Shown here: in pieces, positions 35,175 to 43,535 of the stretch | Layout of the letters: each line of letters begins with the position of its first letter | Position numbering within the stretch: position 1 is the stretch's first letter | Assembly: GCF_014635865.1 (NCBI RefSeq) | Contig: NZ_BMDQ01000001.1 | Coordinates: 682,001 to 746,000 of the forward strand | DNA: 64,000 nucleotides | From: Winogradskyella haliclonae | GTDB lineage: Bacteria; Bacteroidota; Bacteroidia; Flavobacteriales; Flavobacteriaceae | Direction of reading: 5' to 3' | Translations under genes and position numbers: made by a program | The notes under the pieces: generated by a model | What the model was told of the DNA's origin: nothing | The model's input: the letters and a program-made list of their open reading frames with translations, nothing else | Database searches by the model: none

Positions 35175-35207
35175 CAAAAAAATCCTGAAAATTTCAGGAT
35201 TTTTTTG
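35175..35207 (-). terminator. Rho-independent terminator of recA
   Basis: AAAAAAATCCTGAAA pairs with TTTCAGGATTTTTTT as a long palindrome just after the recA stop; it also shields the sigma operon promoter that begins 6 bp further on. Confidence 0.88.
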
Positions 35208-36215
35208 TTAAGCCACATTTTCATTGACTTTTTCTCTTACTTTTTCTTCGAGTTCGTCCATTAATTCTGGGTTGTCTTTAATCAATGCTTTAACAGCATC
35301 TCGTCCTTGTCCCAATTTAGTGTCATCATAACTAAACCAAGATCCGCTTTTCTTTATAATATCATGCTCAACTGCTATATCTAAGATTTCACCAACTTTA
35401 GAAACGCCTTCTCCATACATAATATCAAATTCGGCCATTTTAAAAGGTGGCGCTACTTTATTTTTCACCACTTTAACTCTAGTTTTATTACCCATTACAG
35501 TGCTGTTGCTATCTTTAATTTGAGTAGAGCGTCTTATGTCTAGTCTTACAGAAGCATAAAATTTCAGTGCATTACCACCAGTAGTAGTTTCAGGATTACC
35601 AAACATTACACCAATTTTTTCACGTAATTGATTAATGAAAATCATTGTACAGTTGGTTTTGCTAATTGAGCCTGTTAATTTTCTTAAGGCTTGAGACATT
35701 AAACGTGCATGAAGCCCCATTTTAGAATCTCCCATTTCACCTTCAATTTCACTTTTTGGCGTTAAAGCCGCAACAGAATCTACAACAATAATATCAATTG
35801 CACCTGAACGCACTAAATTATCAGCAATTTCCAATGCTTGCTCACCATTATCTGGTTGAGATATAATCAGGTTTTCTAAATCTACACCTAGTTTTTCCGC
35901 ATAGAAACGATCAAAAGCATGTTCTGCATCAATAAATGCAGCAATACCTCCAGCTTTTTGAGCTTCAGCAATAGCATGAAGGGTCAGTGTTGTTTTACCC
36001 GATGATTCAGGACCGTATATTTCTATAACTCTTCCTCGAGGATATCCGCCAACACCCAAAGCAATATCTAAACCAAGTGAACCAGATGATATTGCATCGA
36101 CATCTTCAATCGCTTGATCACTCATTTTCATTACGGTGCCTTTGCCATAGGCCTTATCTAGCTTGTCTAAAGTTAATTTTAAAGCTTTTAATTTTGCGTC
36201 TTTTTCACTACTCAT
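35208..36215 (-). CDS. recA: Recombinase RecA
   Basis: 335 residues. Walker A is GPESSGKTT (about 68-76), Walker [14 protein letters not shown] (about 141), loop 2 region [20 protein letters not shown] (about 193-212). It makes filaments on single-stranded DNA for strand exchange and SOS co-proteolysis. It is transcribed alone, between its own promoter and terminator. I see no LexA-type box. Confidence 0.98.
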   Translation of the reverse strand: MSSEKDAKLKALKLTLDKLDKAYGKGTVMKMSDQAIEDVDAISSGSLGLDIALGVGGYPRGRVIEIYGPESSGKTTLTLHAIAEAQKAGGIAAFIDAEHAFDRFYAEKLGVDLENLIISQPDNGEQALEIADNLVRSGAIDIIVVDSVAALTPKSEIEGEMGDSKMGLHARLMSQALRKLTGSISKTNCTMIFINQLREKIGVMFGNPETTTGGNALKFYASVRLDIRRSTQIKDSNSTVMGNKTRVKVVKNKVAPPFKMAEFDIMYGEGVSKVGEILDIAVEHDIIKKSGSWFSYDDTKLGQGRDAVKALIKDNPELMDELEEKVREKVNENVA

Positions 36216-36247
36216 TTATTCTAAATTTTCTCTATTAATCGTGACGA

Positions 36248-36278
36248 TAAAAATAACACTTCTTTTAAGAGATTACAA
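36248..36278 (-). promoter_or_regulatory. recA promoter
   Basis: On the minus strand TTG (36278-36276), 20 bp, TATTTTTA (36255-36248), one base from TAnnTTTG. Transcription would start about 25-30 bases before the recA ATG. It is back to back with the ECF-type promoter at 36284-36312. Confidence 0.5.
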
Positions 36279-36283
36279 TTTAC

Positions 36284-36312
36284 GACGCAACCATTTTACA
36301 CTTTTTACATCT
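36284..36312 (+). promoter_or_regulatory. Putative ECF sigma promoter (copy 2, drives the small intergenic unit)
   Basis: GACGCAACCATTTTA (36284-36298) with GCAACC at 36287-36292, a 15-bp spacer and CATCT at 36308-36312. It shares a run of 15 bases, the TTTTT block and the -10 with copy 1, and CTTAA after it. It points rightwards into the space before trhO; transcription would start near 36319. Confidence 0.65.
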
Positions 36313-36318
36313 ACTTAA

Positions 36319-36553
36319 TGAAAAAGGAAATAATTGCTATGAATTAGCTTAAGGTTTTAGGTAAAATGAAATTTTTAGGAAAAATTGTTCTCAGTAAAAC
36401 TTTAGGTGAGACAACAGCCGTCTTCTTATTCTGCTGTTGTAAAGCCGATGGAGGTTAGCTCGTTATAATATGATTTAATTTAAAAAAAATTAATATTAAT
36501 AACGAGTTAGTCCTCAAAAAAGCACTTTGGTAAAAATCAAAGTGCTTTTTTCG
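36319..36553 (+). ncRNA. Candidate sigma-controlled small RNA / leader transcript
   Basis: A unit of about 235 nt bounded by the ECF-type promoter and a perfect terminator. It holds a 30-codon ORF and two hairpins. Hairpin A: ACAACAGC (36411-36418) with GCTGTTGT (36433-36440). Hairpin B: CTCGTTAT (36459-36466) with ATAACGAG (36499-36506), extended by GAGG/CCTC (36451-36454, 36512-36515). The gene after it, trhO, has its own -7 element beyond the terminator. It may act as a small RNA, as the message of a peptide, or as a leader of trhO. All of this is inference from sequence. Confidence 0.5.
36366..36458 (+). CDS. 30-residue peptide ORF ending in a triple-cysteine motif
   Basis: ATG at 36366 to TAG at 36456-36458 encodes 30 residues: MKFLGKIVLSKTL, then GETTAVFLFCCCKADGG. 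Three Cys codons (TGC TGT TGT, 36432-36440) lie in the 3' arm of hairpin A, and the stop codon lies at the foot of hairpin B. Clustered Cys codons are known from leader peptides that sense cysteine supply by ribosome stalling (poly-Cys leader ORFs in mycobacteria). The next gene is a rhodanese-type protein, which fits such a role, but that gene also seems to have its own promoter. A free-standing peptide is the alternative. I do not recognise a named family. Confidence 0.5.
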   Translation: MKFLGKIVLSKTLGETTAVFLFCCCKADGG

Positions 36554-36554
36554 C
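36516..36554 (+). terminator. Rho-independent terminator of the small unit
   Basis: AAAAAAGCACTTTG (36516-36529) pairs perfectly with CAAAGTGCTTTTTT (36538-36551) around an eight-base loop. Confidence 0.9.
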
Positions 36555-36563
36555 TTAAAAAAT

Positions 36564-36571
36564 TACCTTTG
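36564..36571 (+). promoter_or_regulatory. -7 promoter element TACCTTTG before trhO
   Basis: Exact TAnnTTTG match, 41 bp before the trhO ATG and just after the terminator. The -33 position is T-rich without a TTG. Confidence 0.5.
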
Positions 36572-36612
36572 CAATTGAAAATTCAATCTTTAACCTTAAA
36601 AATTAGTATAGC

Positions 36613-37677
36613 ATGCAACTGTACAATAACTTAAGCGGTAAAGAAAGGGCAGAACTTATTAAAAAAGCAGGCAAAGACCGGCTTACGATCTCTTTCTACA
36701 AATACGCCAAAATCGGAAACCCCGAACTTTTTAGAAATCATATTTTTATCAACTGGAATGATATGGACGTTCTAGGAAGAATATATGTTGCTCACGAAGG
36801 TATTAATGCGCAATTATCTGTTCCGGCGGATAACTTTGACGTGTTTAAAAGTCATTTAGATTCAATCATTTTTTTAGAAAATGTAAGACTAAATATTGCT
36901 GTTGAGCATGATAATTTTGCATTTTTAAAGCTAAAAGTGAAAGTGCGAAATAAAATTGTAGCTGATGGCTTAAATGATGAAACTTTCGATGTTACGGACA
37001 AAGGGATTCATGTTAATGCAGAAAAGTTCAATCAACTTATAGAGGATCCAGATGCTGTTTTGGTCGATATGCGCAATCACTACGAAAGTGAAATAGGACA
37101 TTTTAAAAATGCGATAACACCAGATGTAGACACATTTAGAGAATCCTTAGATTTAATAGAAGAAGACTTACGCGAGCACAAAGAAGATAAGAAATTAGTC
37201 ATGTATTGCACGGGCGGCATACGATGCGAAAAAGCAAGTGCTTATTACAAACACAAAGGGTTTAAAAATGTATTTCAGCTAGAAGGCGGCATTATTAATT
37301 ACGTACGCCAAATTGAAGCTGAAGGTTTAGAAAATAAATTTATAGGAAAGAACTTTGTATTTGATCAACGGCGTTCTGAAAGAATTTCGGATGATGTAAT
37401 TGCAAATTGTCACCAATGTGGTGAGCCAGCAGATATGCATACTAACTGTATAAATGAAGCCTGTCATCTATTGTTTATACAATGCGATAGCTGTAAAGAA
37501 AAAATGAATAATTGCTGCTCTACCAACTGTATGGAAATTATCAAGTTGCCATACGAAGAGCAAAAAGAATTACGCAAAGGTCAAGGTAATAGTAACGACA
37601 TTTTTAAAAAGGGTCGAGCGGACCATCTACCCTACAAAAAAGATTTACGAAATATTTTCGATACACTAAACAAATAA
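36613..37677 (+). CDS. trhO: tRNA uridine(34) hydroxylase, rhodanese family
   Basis: 354 residues. The N-terminal acylphosphatase-like part (about 1-110) carries FINWNDMDVLGRIYVAHEGI and NAQLSVP; the rhodanese domain (about 135-240) has active-site Cys199 in YCTGGIRCEKASAYY; the C-terminal part binds metal through many Cys (CHQCGEP, CINEACH, CDSCKEKMNNCCSTNC). Members of the TrhO (YceA) family hydroxylate U34 of tRNA with prephenate-derived or oxygen-dependent chemistry. Bacteroidota members are usually near this length. A terminator follows. Confidence 0.88.
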   Translation: MQLYNNLSGKERAELIKKAGKDRLTISFYKYAKIGNPELFRNHIFINWNDMDVLGRIYVAHEGINAQLSVPADNFDVFKSHLDSIIFLENVRLNIAVEHDNFAFLKLKVKVRNKIVADGLNDETFDVTDKGIHVNAEKFNQLIEDPDAVLVDMRNHYESEIGHFKNAITPDVDTFRESLDLIEEDLREHKEDKKLVMYCTGGIRCEKASAYYKHKGFKNVFQLEGGIINYVRQIEAEGLENKFIGKNFVFDQRRSERISDDVIANCHQCGEPADMHTNCINEACHLLFIQCDSCKEKMNNCCSTNCMEIIKLPYEEQKELRKGQGNSNDIFKKGRADHLPYKKDLRNIFDTLNK

Positions 37678-37681
37678 ACTC

Positions 37682-37713
37682 AAGCCTTAAAGACATCTTT
37701 AAGGCTTTTTCAT
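37682..37713 (+). terminator. Rho-independent terminator
   Basis: AAGCCTTAAAG pairs with CTTTAAGGCTT (to 37707) and leads into TTTT. Confidence 0.83.
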
Positions 37714-37828
37714 TGCTATGCATTTAATAGCATAAAGTCCATAAATAATTTTATCTTTACTTCTTTAAGATTTATGAATCCTTCTTTCAGAATTTTATAC
37801 AATTCTGAAGTATATATAATACATTATT

Positions 37829-39016
37829 ATGGCTTGTAACAGTTGCTCAACTGGCAAAGACGGCCAACCAAAAGGATGTAAAAACAATGGTACATGCGGC
37901 ACAGATAGCTGCAATAAACTCACTGTTTTTGACTGGCTGGCCAACATGTCGCTTCCTAACGGACAAGACCCTTTTTTAGGGGTTGAAGTTCGGTTTAAAA
38001 ACGGCAGAAAACAATATTATAAAAACACAGAAAACTTAACCTTAAGCATAGGAGATATCGTTGCTACTCAAGCAAAATCTGGCCATGATGTAGGTATGGT
38101 CACACTTACCGGAGAGCTAGTTCGTGTACAAATGAAGCGCAAAAAGGTAGATATAGACGACAAAGAAAATGTCTTAAAAATATACCGAAAGGCTTCACAA
38201 AAAGATATAGACATTTGGTCTGCGGCCAGAGATAAAGAAGAACCAATGAAGGTTAAAGCAAGGCAATTTGCTATTGACTTAAACCTTAAAATGAAAATTT
38301 CTGACATTGAGTTTCAGGGCGATGGTAGTAAGGCTACTTATTATTATACCGCTGAAGAACGTGTAGACTTTAGAGAGCTTATAAAAGTATTTGCCAGAGA
38401 GTTTAGAACACGTATTGAGATGCGTCAAGTAGGGTTTAGACAAGAAGCAGCTAGACTTGGTGGGATAGGCTCATGCGGTCGAGAACTGTGCTGTTCTACT
38501 TGGTTAACCGATTTTAGGTCAGTCAGTACTTCTGCGGCAAGGTATCAACAATTATCACTTAACCCATTAAAGTTGGCAGGGCAGTGTGGTAAACTTAAAT
38601 GCTGTCTTAATTATGAATTGGATTCTTATTTAGATGCATTAAAAGCATTTCCTAAAAAAGAGAAAAAATTACAAACCGAAAAAGGTACAGCCGTTTGTCA
38701 GAAGACCGATATTTTTAAGGGATTAATTTGGTATGCTTATGAAGGTGAGTGGATGAATTGGCATGTTATTTCTACAGAACAAGCCAATGAAATTATAGCG
38801 CTAAACAAAAAAGGTGAAAAAGTTGCTAGCCTTGAAGAGTATGCAGCAGAGCATATTGAAGACACTAAAGTGGAGTTCGAAAACGTTGTTGGTCAAGACA
38901 GTTTAACGCGCTTTGATAATCCAAAACGCAATAAGAGACGTAAAAATAATAAGAACCGTAACCGAAATAATAAACGTCGTAACCGAAACACAAATAATAA
39001 TGCCAAGAAAAGCTGA
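37829..39016 (+). CDS. ricT: PSP1-domain protein RicT (YaaT-like)
   Basis: 395 residues. It opens with a Cys cluster (MACNSCSTGKDGQPKGCKNN, then GTCGTDSC), continues with the PSP1 domain (about 45-160), and has a second conserved Cys block RLGGIGSCGRELCCSTWLTD and LAGQCGKLKCCLNYELD (about 210-270). The C-terminal 30 residues are almost only Asn, Arg and Lys. RicT is a subunit of the iron-sulfur Ric complex in Bacillus, which affects RNA processing; its role in Bacteroidota is open. It overlaps gldH by 17 bp. Confidence 0.85.
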   Translation: MACNSCSTGKDGQPKGCKNNGTCGTDSCNKLTVFDWLANMSLPNGQDPFLGVEVRFKNGRKQYYKNTENLTLSIGDIVATQAKSGHDVGMVTLTGELVRVQMKRKKVDIDDKENVLKIYRKASQKDIDIWSAARDKEEPMKVKARQFAIDLNLKMKISDIEFQGDGSKATYYYTAEERVDFRELIKVFAREFRTRIEMRQVGFRQEAARLGGIGSCGRELCCSTWLTDFRSVSTSAARYQQLSLNPLKLAGQCGKLKCCLNYELDSYLDALKAFPKKEKKLQTEKGTAVCQKTDIFKGLIWYAYEGEWMNWHVISTEQANEIIALNKKGEKVASLEEYAAEHIEDTKVEFENVVGQDSLTRFDNPKRNKRRKNNKNRNRNNKRRNRNTNNNAKKS

Positions 39017-39497
39017 TGTCTTCTTTTTAGGATTGTTTTTAATAGTTCTGTTAACATCCTGTGATTCTAAAGCTATTTATGATGAGTATCAATCATTGCC
39101 AAACCAATGGAATAAAGACAATATTATTTCATTTAAAGTAGAAGCGCCAGATACAATAAATGCATATAATTTATATGTTAACCTTAGAAATAATAGTGAT
39201 TACAAATACAGTAATTTGTTTCTAATTACAAGTTTAGAGTATCCAAATGGTAGGACTCTTATCGATACTTTAGAATATAAAATGGCTGCTCCAGACGGCA
39301 CACTTTTAGGAACTGGATTTGCAGACGTCAAAGAAAATAAGTTGTGGTATAAAGGGTATAAATCACCTTTTGTTTTTAAAGAAACGGGTACATATACATT
39401 TCAAGTTCAGCAAGCCATGAGAAAGTTTGGTAATGCAACTGGAGTTGAAGATTTAGATGGAGTTACAGAAATAGGATTTAGAGTAGAAAACAAATAA
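39000..39497 (+). CDS. gldH: Gliding motility lipoprotein GldH
   Basis: 165 residues from the ATG at 39000. The signal ADVFFLGLFLIVLLTSCDSK has Cys21. The mature part fits GldH: AIYDEYQSLPNQWNKDNIIS, YNLYVNLRNNSDYKYSNLFL and the end VTEIGFRVENK. GldH is an outer-membrane-directed lipoprotein needed for gliding in Flavobacterium johnsoniae. The ATG lies inside the ricT reading frame; the longer frame from 38913 would give a hydrophilic leader with no signal and is rejected. PBP1A follows after 2 bp. Confidence 0.88.
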   Translation: MPRKADVFFLGLFLIVLLTSCDSKAIYDEYQSLPNQWNKDNIISFKVEAPDTINAYNLYVNLRNNSDYKYSNLFLITSLEYPNGRTLIDTLEYKMAAPDGTLLGTGFADVKENKLWYKGYKSPFVFKETGTYTFQVQQAMRKFGNATGVEDLDGVTEIGFRVENK

Positions 39498-39499
39498 TT

Positions 39500-41857
39500 A
39501 TGGCTAAAAAGCAAGCGGCAAAAAAGGAGAGTAATACTCAAGATTTTTCAAAATATATTCGTTGGTTTTGGATGACATTTTCATTCGGGATATTGTCTGT
39601 AATACTAATATTTCTATTGGCATCTTGGGGAGCTTTAGGCGAAATGCCAGACCACACTTTATTAGAAAACCCTCGTACAAATTTAGCTTCAGAGGTCATT
39701 TCATCTGATAATAAAACGCTTTCTAAATTCTATTTTGAAGATAATAGAACCCCAATCGGTTTTGATGAGTTGCCAAAAAATTTAGTTGACGCATTAGTAG
39801 CTACTGAAGATATTCGTTTTTACGAACACTCAGGGATAGACGCTAGAGGGTTCTTAAGAGCCATATTTGCTAAACTTACACTGAGAGATAAAGGGGGAGC
39901 CAGTACAATAACGCAACAATTAGCTAGACAATTATTTGTTGGAATTGCATCAAAGAACACCATAGAAAGGTTAACCCAAAAAGTAAAAGAATGGGTTATT
40001 GCAACACGTTTAGAGCGTCAATACACTAAAGAAGAAATCATAGCGATGTATTTTAACATCTATGACTTCGGTAACAATGCAGATGGTATTCGTTCTGCTG
40101 CACGTATTTATTTTGGCAAAGAACCTAAAGATTTAGATTTAAAAGAGTCGGCAATGCTTGTAGGGATGTTTAAAAATTCGTCATTATATAATCCTCGCCC
40201 ACACCGTAATCCTGTTGGGACCAAAAATAGACGTAATGTGGTTTTAGCTCAGATGGCTAAATACGAATACATCACTGAGACAGTAAAAGATTCTCTTCAA
40301 AAAACAGAATTGAATCTTAACTATTCTCCAGAATCTCATCGAGAAGGATTAGCAACATACTTTAGAGCGAACTTAGCAGAATTTATGAAAGATTGGATTA
40401 ATGATAATCCAAAACCAGATGGAGAAAAGTATAATCTATATAATGATGGGTTAAAAATTTATACAACTATAGATTATCGCATGCAAAAATATGCTGAAGA
40501 AGCTGTAGCCCAACACATGCCTAAACTTCAAGCGGAGTTTGATAATCAAAACACGCCAAAACGTAATCCAACAGCACCTTTTTTAGAGCTCGATCAAAAA
40601 GAAATTAAAAGCCTAATGAATGTAGGCATGCGTCGAAGTGAGCGTTGGCGTCATATGAAAAATGATTTAGGAAAGTCAGAAAAAGAAATCATAGCGTCTT
40701 TTGATAAACCCGTTCAAATGGAAATTTTTGCATGGAAAGATGGAAAGTATACAGAGATAGATACGGTTATGAAGCCTATGGATTCTATGCGCTATTACAA
40801 ATCGTTTTTGCGCCCAGCTATGATGTCTATGGACCCACAAACAGGACATGTAAAAGCGTGGGTTGGCGGTATGAATTATAAGCATTTTAAATACGATATG
40901 GTAAAACAAGGTAAGCGTCAAGTAGGGTCTACGTTTAAACCATTTGTTTATGCAACAGCCATAGATCAGTTACAAATATCACCTTGTGATAGCTTGCCAA
41001 GAACGCCAATTACAATTGAGGCAAACAAGTTCGGCAACCCTGAACCTTGGACCACTAGAAATACGGGCGGCAATTACAAAGGCTATCAGACATTAAAAGC
41101 AGCTTTAGCAAATTCTACAAATACAATTACTGCACGTTTGATGAATGAAATTGGACCTCAGCCTGTAGTAGAAATGGCCAAAAAACTAGGTGTTGAGCAG
41201 GAGATTTTACCTGTACCGGCAATTGCATTAGGAACACCAGATATTAGTGTTTACGAAATGGTAGCAGCTTACTCTACCTTTGCTAATAAAGGGGTTTATA
41301 ATAAGCCTGTCTTAGTAACGCGTATCGAAGATAAAAACGGAACGGTATTGTATCAGTTTAAACCAGAGAGTAGAGATGTTTTAAGTGAAGAAGTAGCTTA
41401 TGTTACAGTAAATTTAATGGAAGGTGTTGTACAATCTGGTTCGGGTGCACGTTTAAGAGATAACTGGCGAAAAAATCAGGGCTTTACTAAAGAAATGTTA
41501 ACGGGGTATCCTTGGGAATTAACTAATCCTATTGCAGGGAAAACAGGGACGACACAAAATAATAGTGATGGATGGTTTATGGGTATGGTGCCTAATCTGG
41601 TTACAGGTGTTTGGGTAGGTTGTGAAGATAGAGCTGCACATTTTAGAGATACAAAGTATGGTCAAGGCGCATCTACAGCATTACCAATTTGGGCGCTTTA
41701 TATGAAGGCATGTTACGAAGATAAAAGCCTAAATGTTTCTAAAGCAGAATTTGAAAAACCTTCTGATTTATCCATTAATACTGATTGTAGCAAAGCGTCA
41801 AATAATGATGTCTCAGGAGATGATAATGTAGACGAAGACTTCGGTATTGACTTCTAA
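39500..41857 (+). CDS. Bifunctional penicillin-binding protein 1A
   Basis: 785 residues. A membrane helix (about 24-46) anchors the protein. The glycosyltransferase domain (about 60-240) has EDIRFYEHSGIDARGFLRA with the catalytic Glu, and GGASTITQQLARQLF. The transpeptidase domain has SxxK (Ser477, STFKPF), SxN (STN in LANSTNTITAR) and KTGTT (from 681). It polymerises and cross-links peptidoglycan in the periplasm. The acidic C-terminus is short. It is the last gene of the ricT-gldH-PBP operon. Confidence 0.93.
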   Translation: MAKKQAAKKESNTQDFSKYIRWFWMTFSFGILSVILIFLLASWGALGEMPDHTLLENPRTNLASEVISSDNKTLSKFYFEDNRTPIGFDELPKNLVDALVATEDIRFYEHSGIDARGFLRAIFAKLTLRDKGGASTITQQLARQLFVGIASKNTIERLTQKVKEWVIATRLERQYTKEEIIAMYFNIYDFGNNADGIRSAARIYFGKEPKDLDLKESAMLVGMFKNSSLYNPRPHRNPVGTKNRRNVVLAQMAKYEYITETVKDSLQKTELNLNYSPESHREGLATYFRANLAEFMKDWINDNPKPDGEKYNLYNDGLKIYTTIDYRMQKYAEEAVAQHMPKLQAEFDNQNTPKRNPTAPFLELDQKEIKSLMNVGMRRSERWRHMKNDLGKSEKEIIASFDKPVQMEIFAWKDGKYTEIDTVMKPMDSMRYYKSFLRPAMMSMDPQTGHVKAWVGGMNYKHFKYDMVKQGKRQVGSTFKPFVYATAIDQLQISPCDSLPRTPITIEANKFGNPEPWTTRNTGGNYKGYQTLKAALANSTNTITARLMNEIGPQPVVEMAKKLGVEQEILPVPAIALGTPDISVYEMVAAYSTFANKGVYNKPVLVTRIEDKNGTVLYQFKPESRDVLSEEVAYVTVNLMEGVVQSGSGARLRDNWRKNQGFTKEMLTGYPWELTNPIAGKTGTTQNNSDGWFMGMVPNLVTGVWVGCEDRAAHFRDTKYGQGASTALPIWALYMKACYEDKSLNVSKAEFEKPSDLSINTDCSKASNNDVSGDDNVDEDFGIDF

Positions 41858-41951
41858 ATATCATTTCTTCATTTATTAAGGTTTTAATATAAATTACGGT
41901 AGTATTTTCTACTATTCTTTTGTAATTTACGTCTGCAAATAATCCATAAGT

Positions 41952-42653
41952 ATGATTAATAAAAAAGTAACTAGCGTAGAGGAAGCTTTAAATGGTGTAG
42001 CCGACAACATGACCTTTATGTTAGGTGGATTTGGGCTTAGCGGCATTCCAGAAAATGCTATAGCTGAGCTTGTAAAAAGAAAAGTAAATGGCTTAACCTG
42101 TATTTCTAATAATGCAGGTGTTGATGATTTTGGCTTAGGATTATTACTCCAAGGAAAGCAAATCAAAAAGATGGTGTCTTCTTATGTTGGTGAAAATGAT
42201 GAGTTCGAACGCCAGATGCTCAGCGGTGAGTTAGATGTTGAGTTAATACCTCAAGGCACACTTGCCGAACGTTGTAGAGCAGCACAGGCAGGTTTTCCAG
42301 CAATCTATACACCAGCAGGATATGGTACTGAAGTCGCTGAGGGAAAAGAAACACGAGAGTTTGATGGTAAAATGTATGTTTTAGAACATGCGTTTAAGGC
42401 AGATTTCGCCTTTGTAAAAGCATGGAAAGGTGACGTTGCAGGGAATCTTATTTTTAAAGGTACTGCTAGAAACTTTAATCCCAATATGTGTGGCGCTGCA
42501 AAAATTACTGTGGCTGAGGTTGAGGAACTCTTACCTGTTGGAGAACTAGATCCAAATCAAATTCATATTCCAGGGATATTTGTGCAACGTATATTTAAGG
42601 GAGCACATTATGAAAAACGAATTGAGCAGCGAACAGTTAGACAAACAAGTTAA
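41952..42653 (+). CDS. scoA: 3-oxoacid CoA-transferase subunit A
   Basis: 233 residues of the CoA-transferase alpha family: [20 protein letters not shown] (the glycine-rich substrate loop, about 20-40) and [18 protein letters not shown]. With subunit B it transfers CoA from succinyl-CoA to acetoacetate. The B gene follows after 3 bp. Confidence 0.92.
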   Translation: MINKKVTSVEEALNGVADNMTFMLGGFGLSGIPENAIAELVKRKVNGLTCISNNAGVDDFGLGLLLQGKQIKKMVSSYVGENDEFERQMLSGELDVELIPQGTLAERCRAAQAGFPAIYTPAGYGTEVAEGKETREFDGKMYVLEHAFKADFAFVKAWKGDVAGNLIFKGTARNFNPNMCGAAKITVAEVEELLPVGELDPNQIHIPGIFVQRIFKGAHYEKRIEQRTVRQTS

Positions 42654-42656
42654 TTT

Positions 42657-43310
42657 ATGTTAGATAAAAATGGCATCGCTAAACGCATTGCAAAAGAAGT
42701 CAAAGATGGGTACTATGTTAACCTTGGCATAGGCATACCAACGCTTGTAGCAAATTTTGTAAGAGAAGATATCGAAGTTGAATTTCAGAGCGAAAATGGG
42801 GTCTTAGGAATGGGGCCTTTTCCATTTGAAGGAGAAGAAGATGCTGATATTATTAATGCAGGTAAACAAACAATCACAACTTTACCTGGGGCTTCTTTTT
42901 TTGATTCAGCAACAAGCTTTTCTATGATACGAGGTAAGCATGTAGATTTAACAATTCTAGGCGCTATGGAAGTTGCAGAAAATGGAGATATTGCCAATTG
43001 GAAAATCCCTGGAAAAATGGTAAAAGGTATGGGTGGCGCTATGGATTTGGTAGCTAGTGCAGAGAATATAATCGTTGCTATGATGCATACCAACAGGGCA
43101 GGTGCTTCAAAATTACTTAAAAAGTGTTCATTACCATTAACAGGTGTTGGCTGTGTAAAAAAGATAGTTACCAATTTAGCAGTAATGGAAGTGACTAAAG
43201 ATGGCTTTAAATTACTAGAACGCGCTCCAGGAGTTTCTGTTGAGGACATAAAAACTGCTACTGAAGGACACTTAATTATAGAAGGAGATATCCCCGAAAT
43301 GACTATTTAA
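42657..43310 (+). CDS. scoB: 3-oxoacid CoA-transferase subunit B
   Basis: 217 residues. The catalytic glutamate is Glu46 in FQSENGVLGMGPFP, followed by GGAMDLVASAENIIVAMMHT. N-terminal GYYVNLGIGIPTLVANF is typical. It forms the heterodimer with ScoA for ketone-body or acetoacetate use. Followed by a terminator. Confidence 0.93.
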   Translation: MLDKNGIAKRIAKEVKDGYYVNLGIGIPTLVANFVREDIEVEFQSENGVLGMGPFPFEGEEDADIINAGKQTITTLPGASFFDSATSFSMIRGKHVDLTILGAMEVAENGDIANWKIPGKMVKGMGGAMDLVASAENIIVAMMHTNRAGASKLLKKCSLPLTGVGCVKKIVTNLAVMEVTKDGFKLLERAPGVSVEDIKTATEGHLIIEGDIPEMTI

Positions 43311-43327
43311 GTTCAATACAGCATTAC

Positions 43328-43356
43328 AAGTCGCTTATGTAAAAGCGGCTTTTTTG
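43328..43356 (+). terminator. Rho-independent terminator of scoAB
   Basis: AAGTCGCTT (43328-43336) pairs with AAGCGGCTT (43343-43351) with one wobble; T-rich tail. Confidence 0.78.
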
Positions 43357-43380
43357 TGTCTAAAACGCAGTAAATGTTAA

Positions 43381-43535
43381 AATTTAATGCATTTCATCGA
43401 TTATTAATGTATTTAATCGTTATAAATGAAAAATTGTTTCATATTAGCAGTCCCAAATCAAGATAACCAAGTTAACCAGATTTACCATAAACTTAATTTA
43501 TGATTTGTCCCCAAATCTATCATAAATTTATACTT
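43381..43535. other. Structured intergenic region with direct and inverted repeats
   Basis: Two imperfect direct repeats, ATGCATTTCATCGATTATTA (from 43387) and ATGTATTTAATCGTTATAA (from 43407), 20 bp apart, suit a regulator that binds on one DNA face. Further on, AATTTATGAT (43495-43504) pairs with ATCATAAATT (43519-43528), with TTTG/CAAA inside the loop. The hairpin ends 7 bp before the ATG of a 39-codon ORF. I do not know a named element of this kind. Confidence 0.4.

Noticed and set aside
34697-35224. Longer 175-residue version of the small lipoprotein.
   Set aside because: The extra part covers the sigma-type promoter and the recA terminator and overlaps the end of recA; the lipoprotein signal starts at 35104.
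36318-36347. Nine-codon ORF (MKKEIIAMN) before the CCC peptide.
   Set aside because: It would begin at or before the expected transcription start and has no support of any kind.
42785-43249. 154-residue leftward ORF in scoB.
   Set aside because: It is a shadow of the well-conserved scoB frame.
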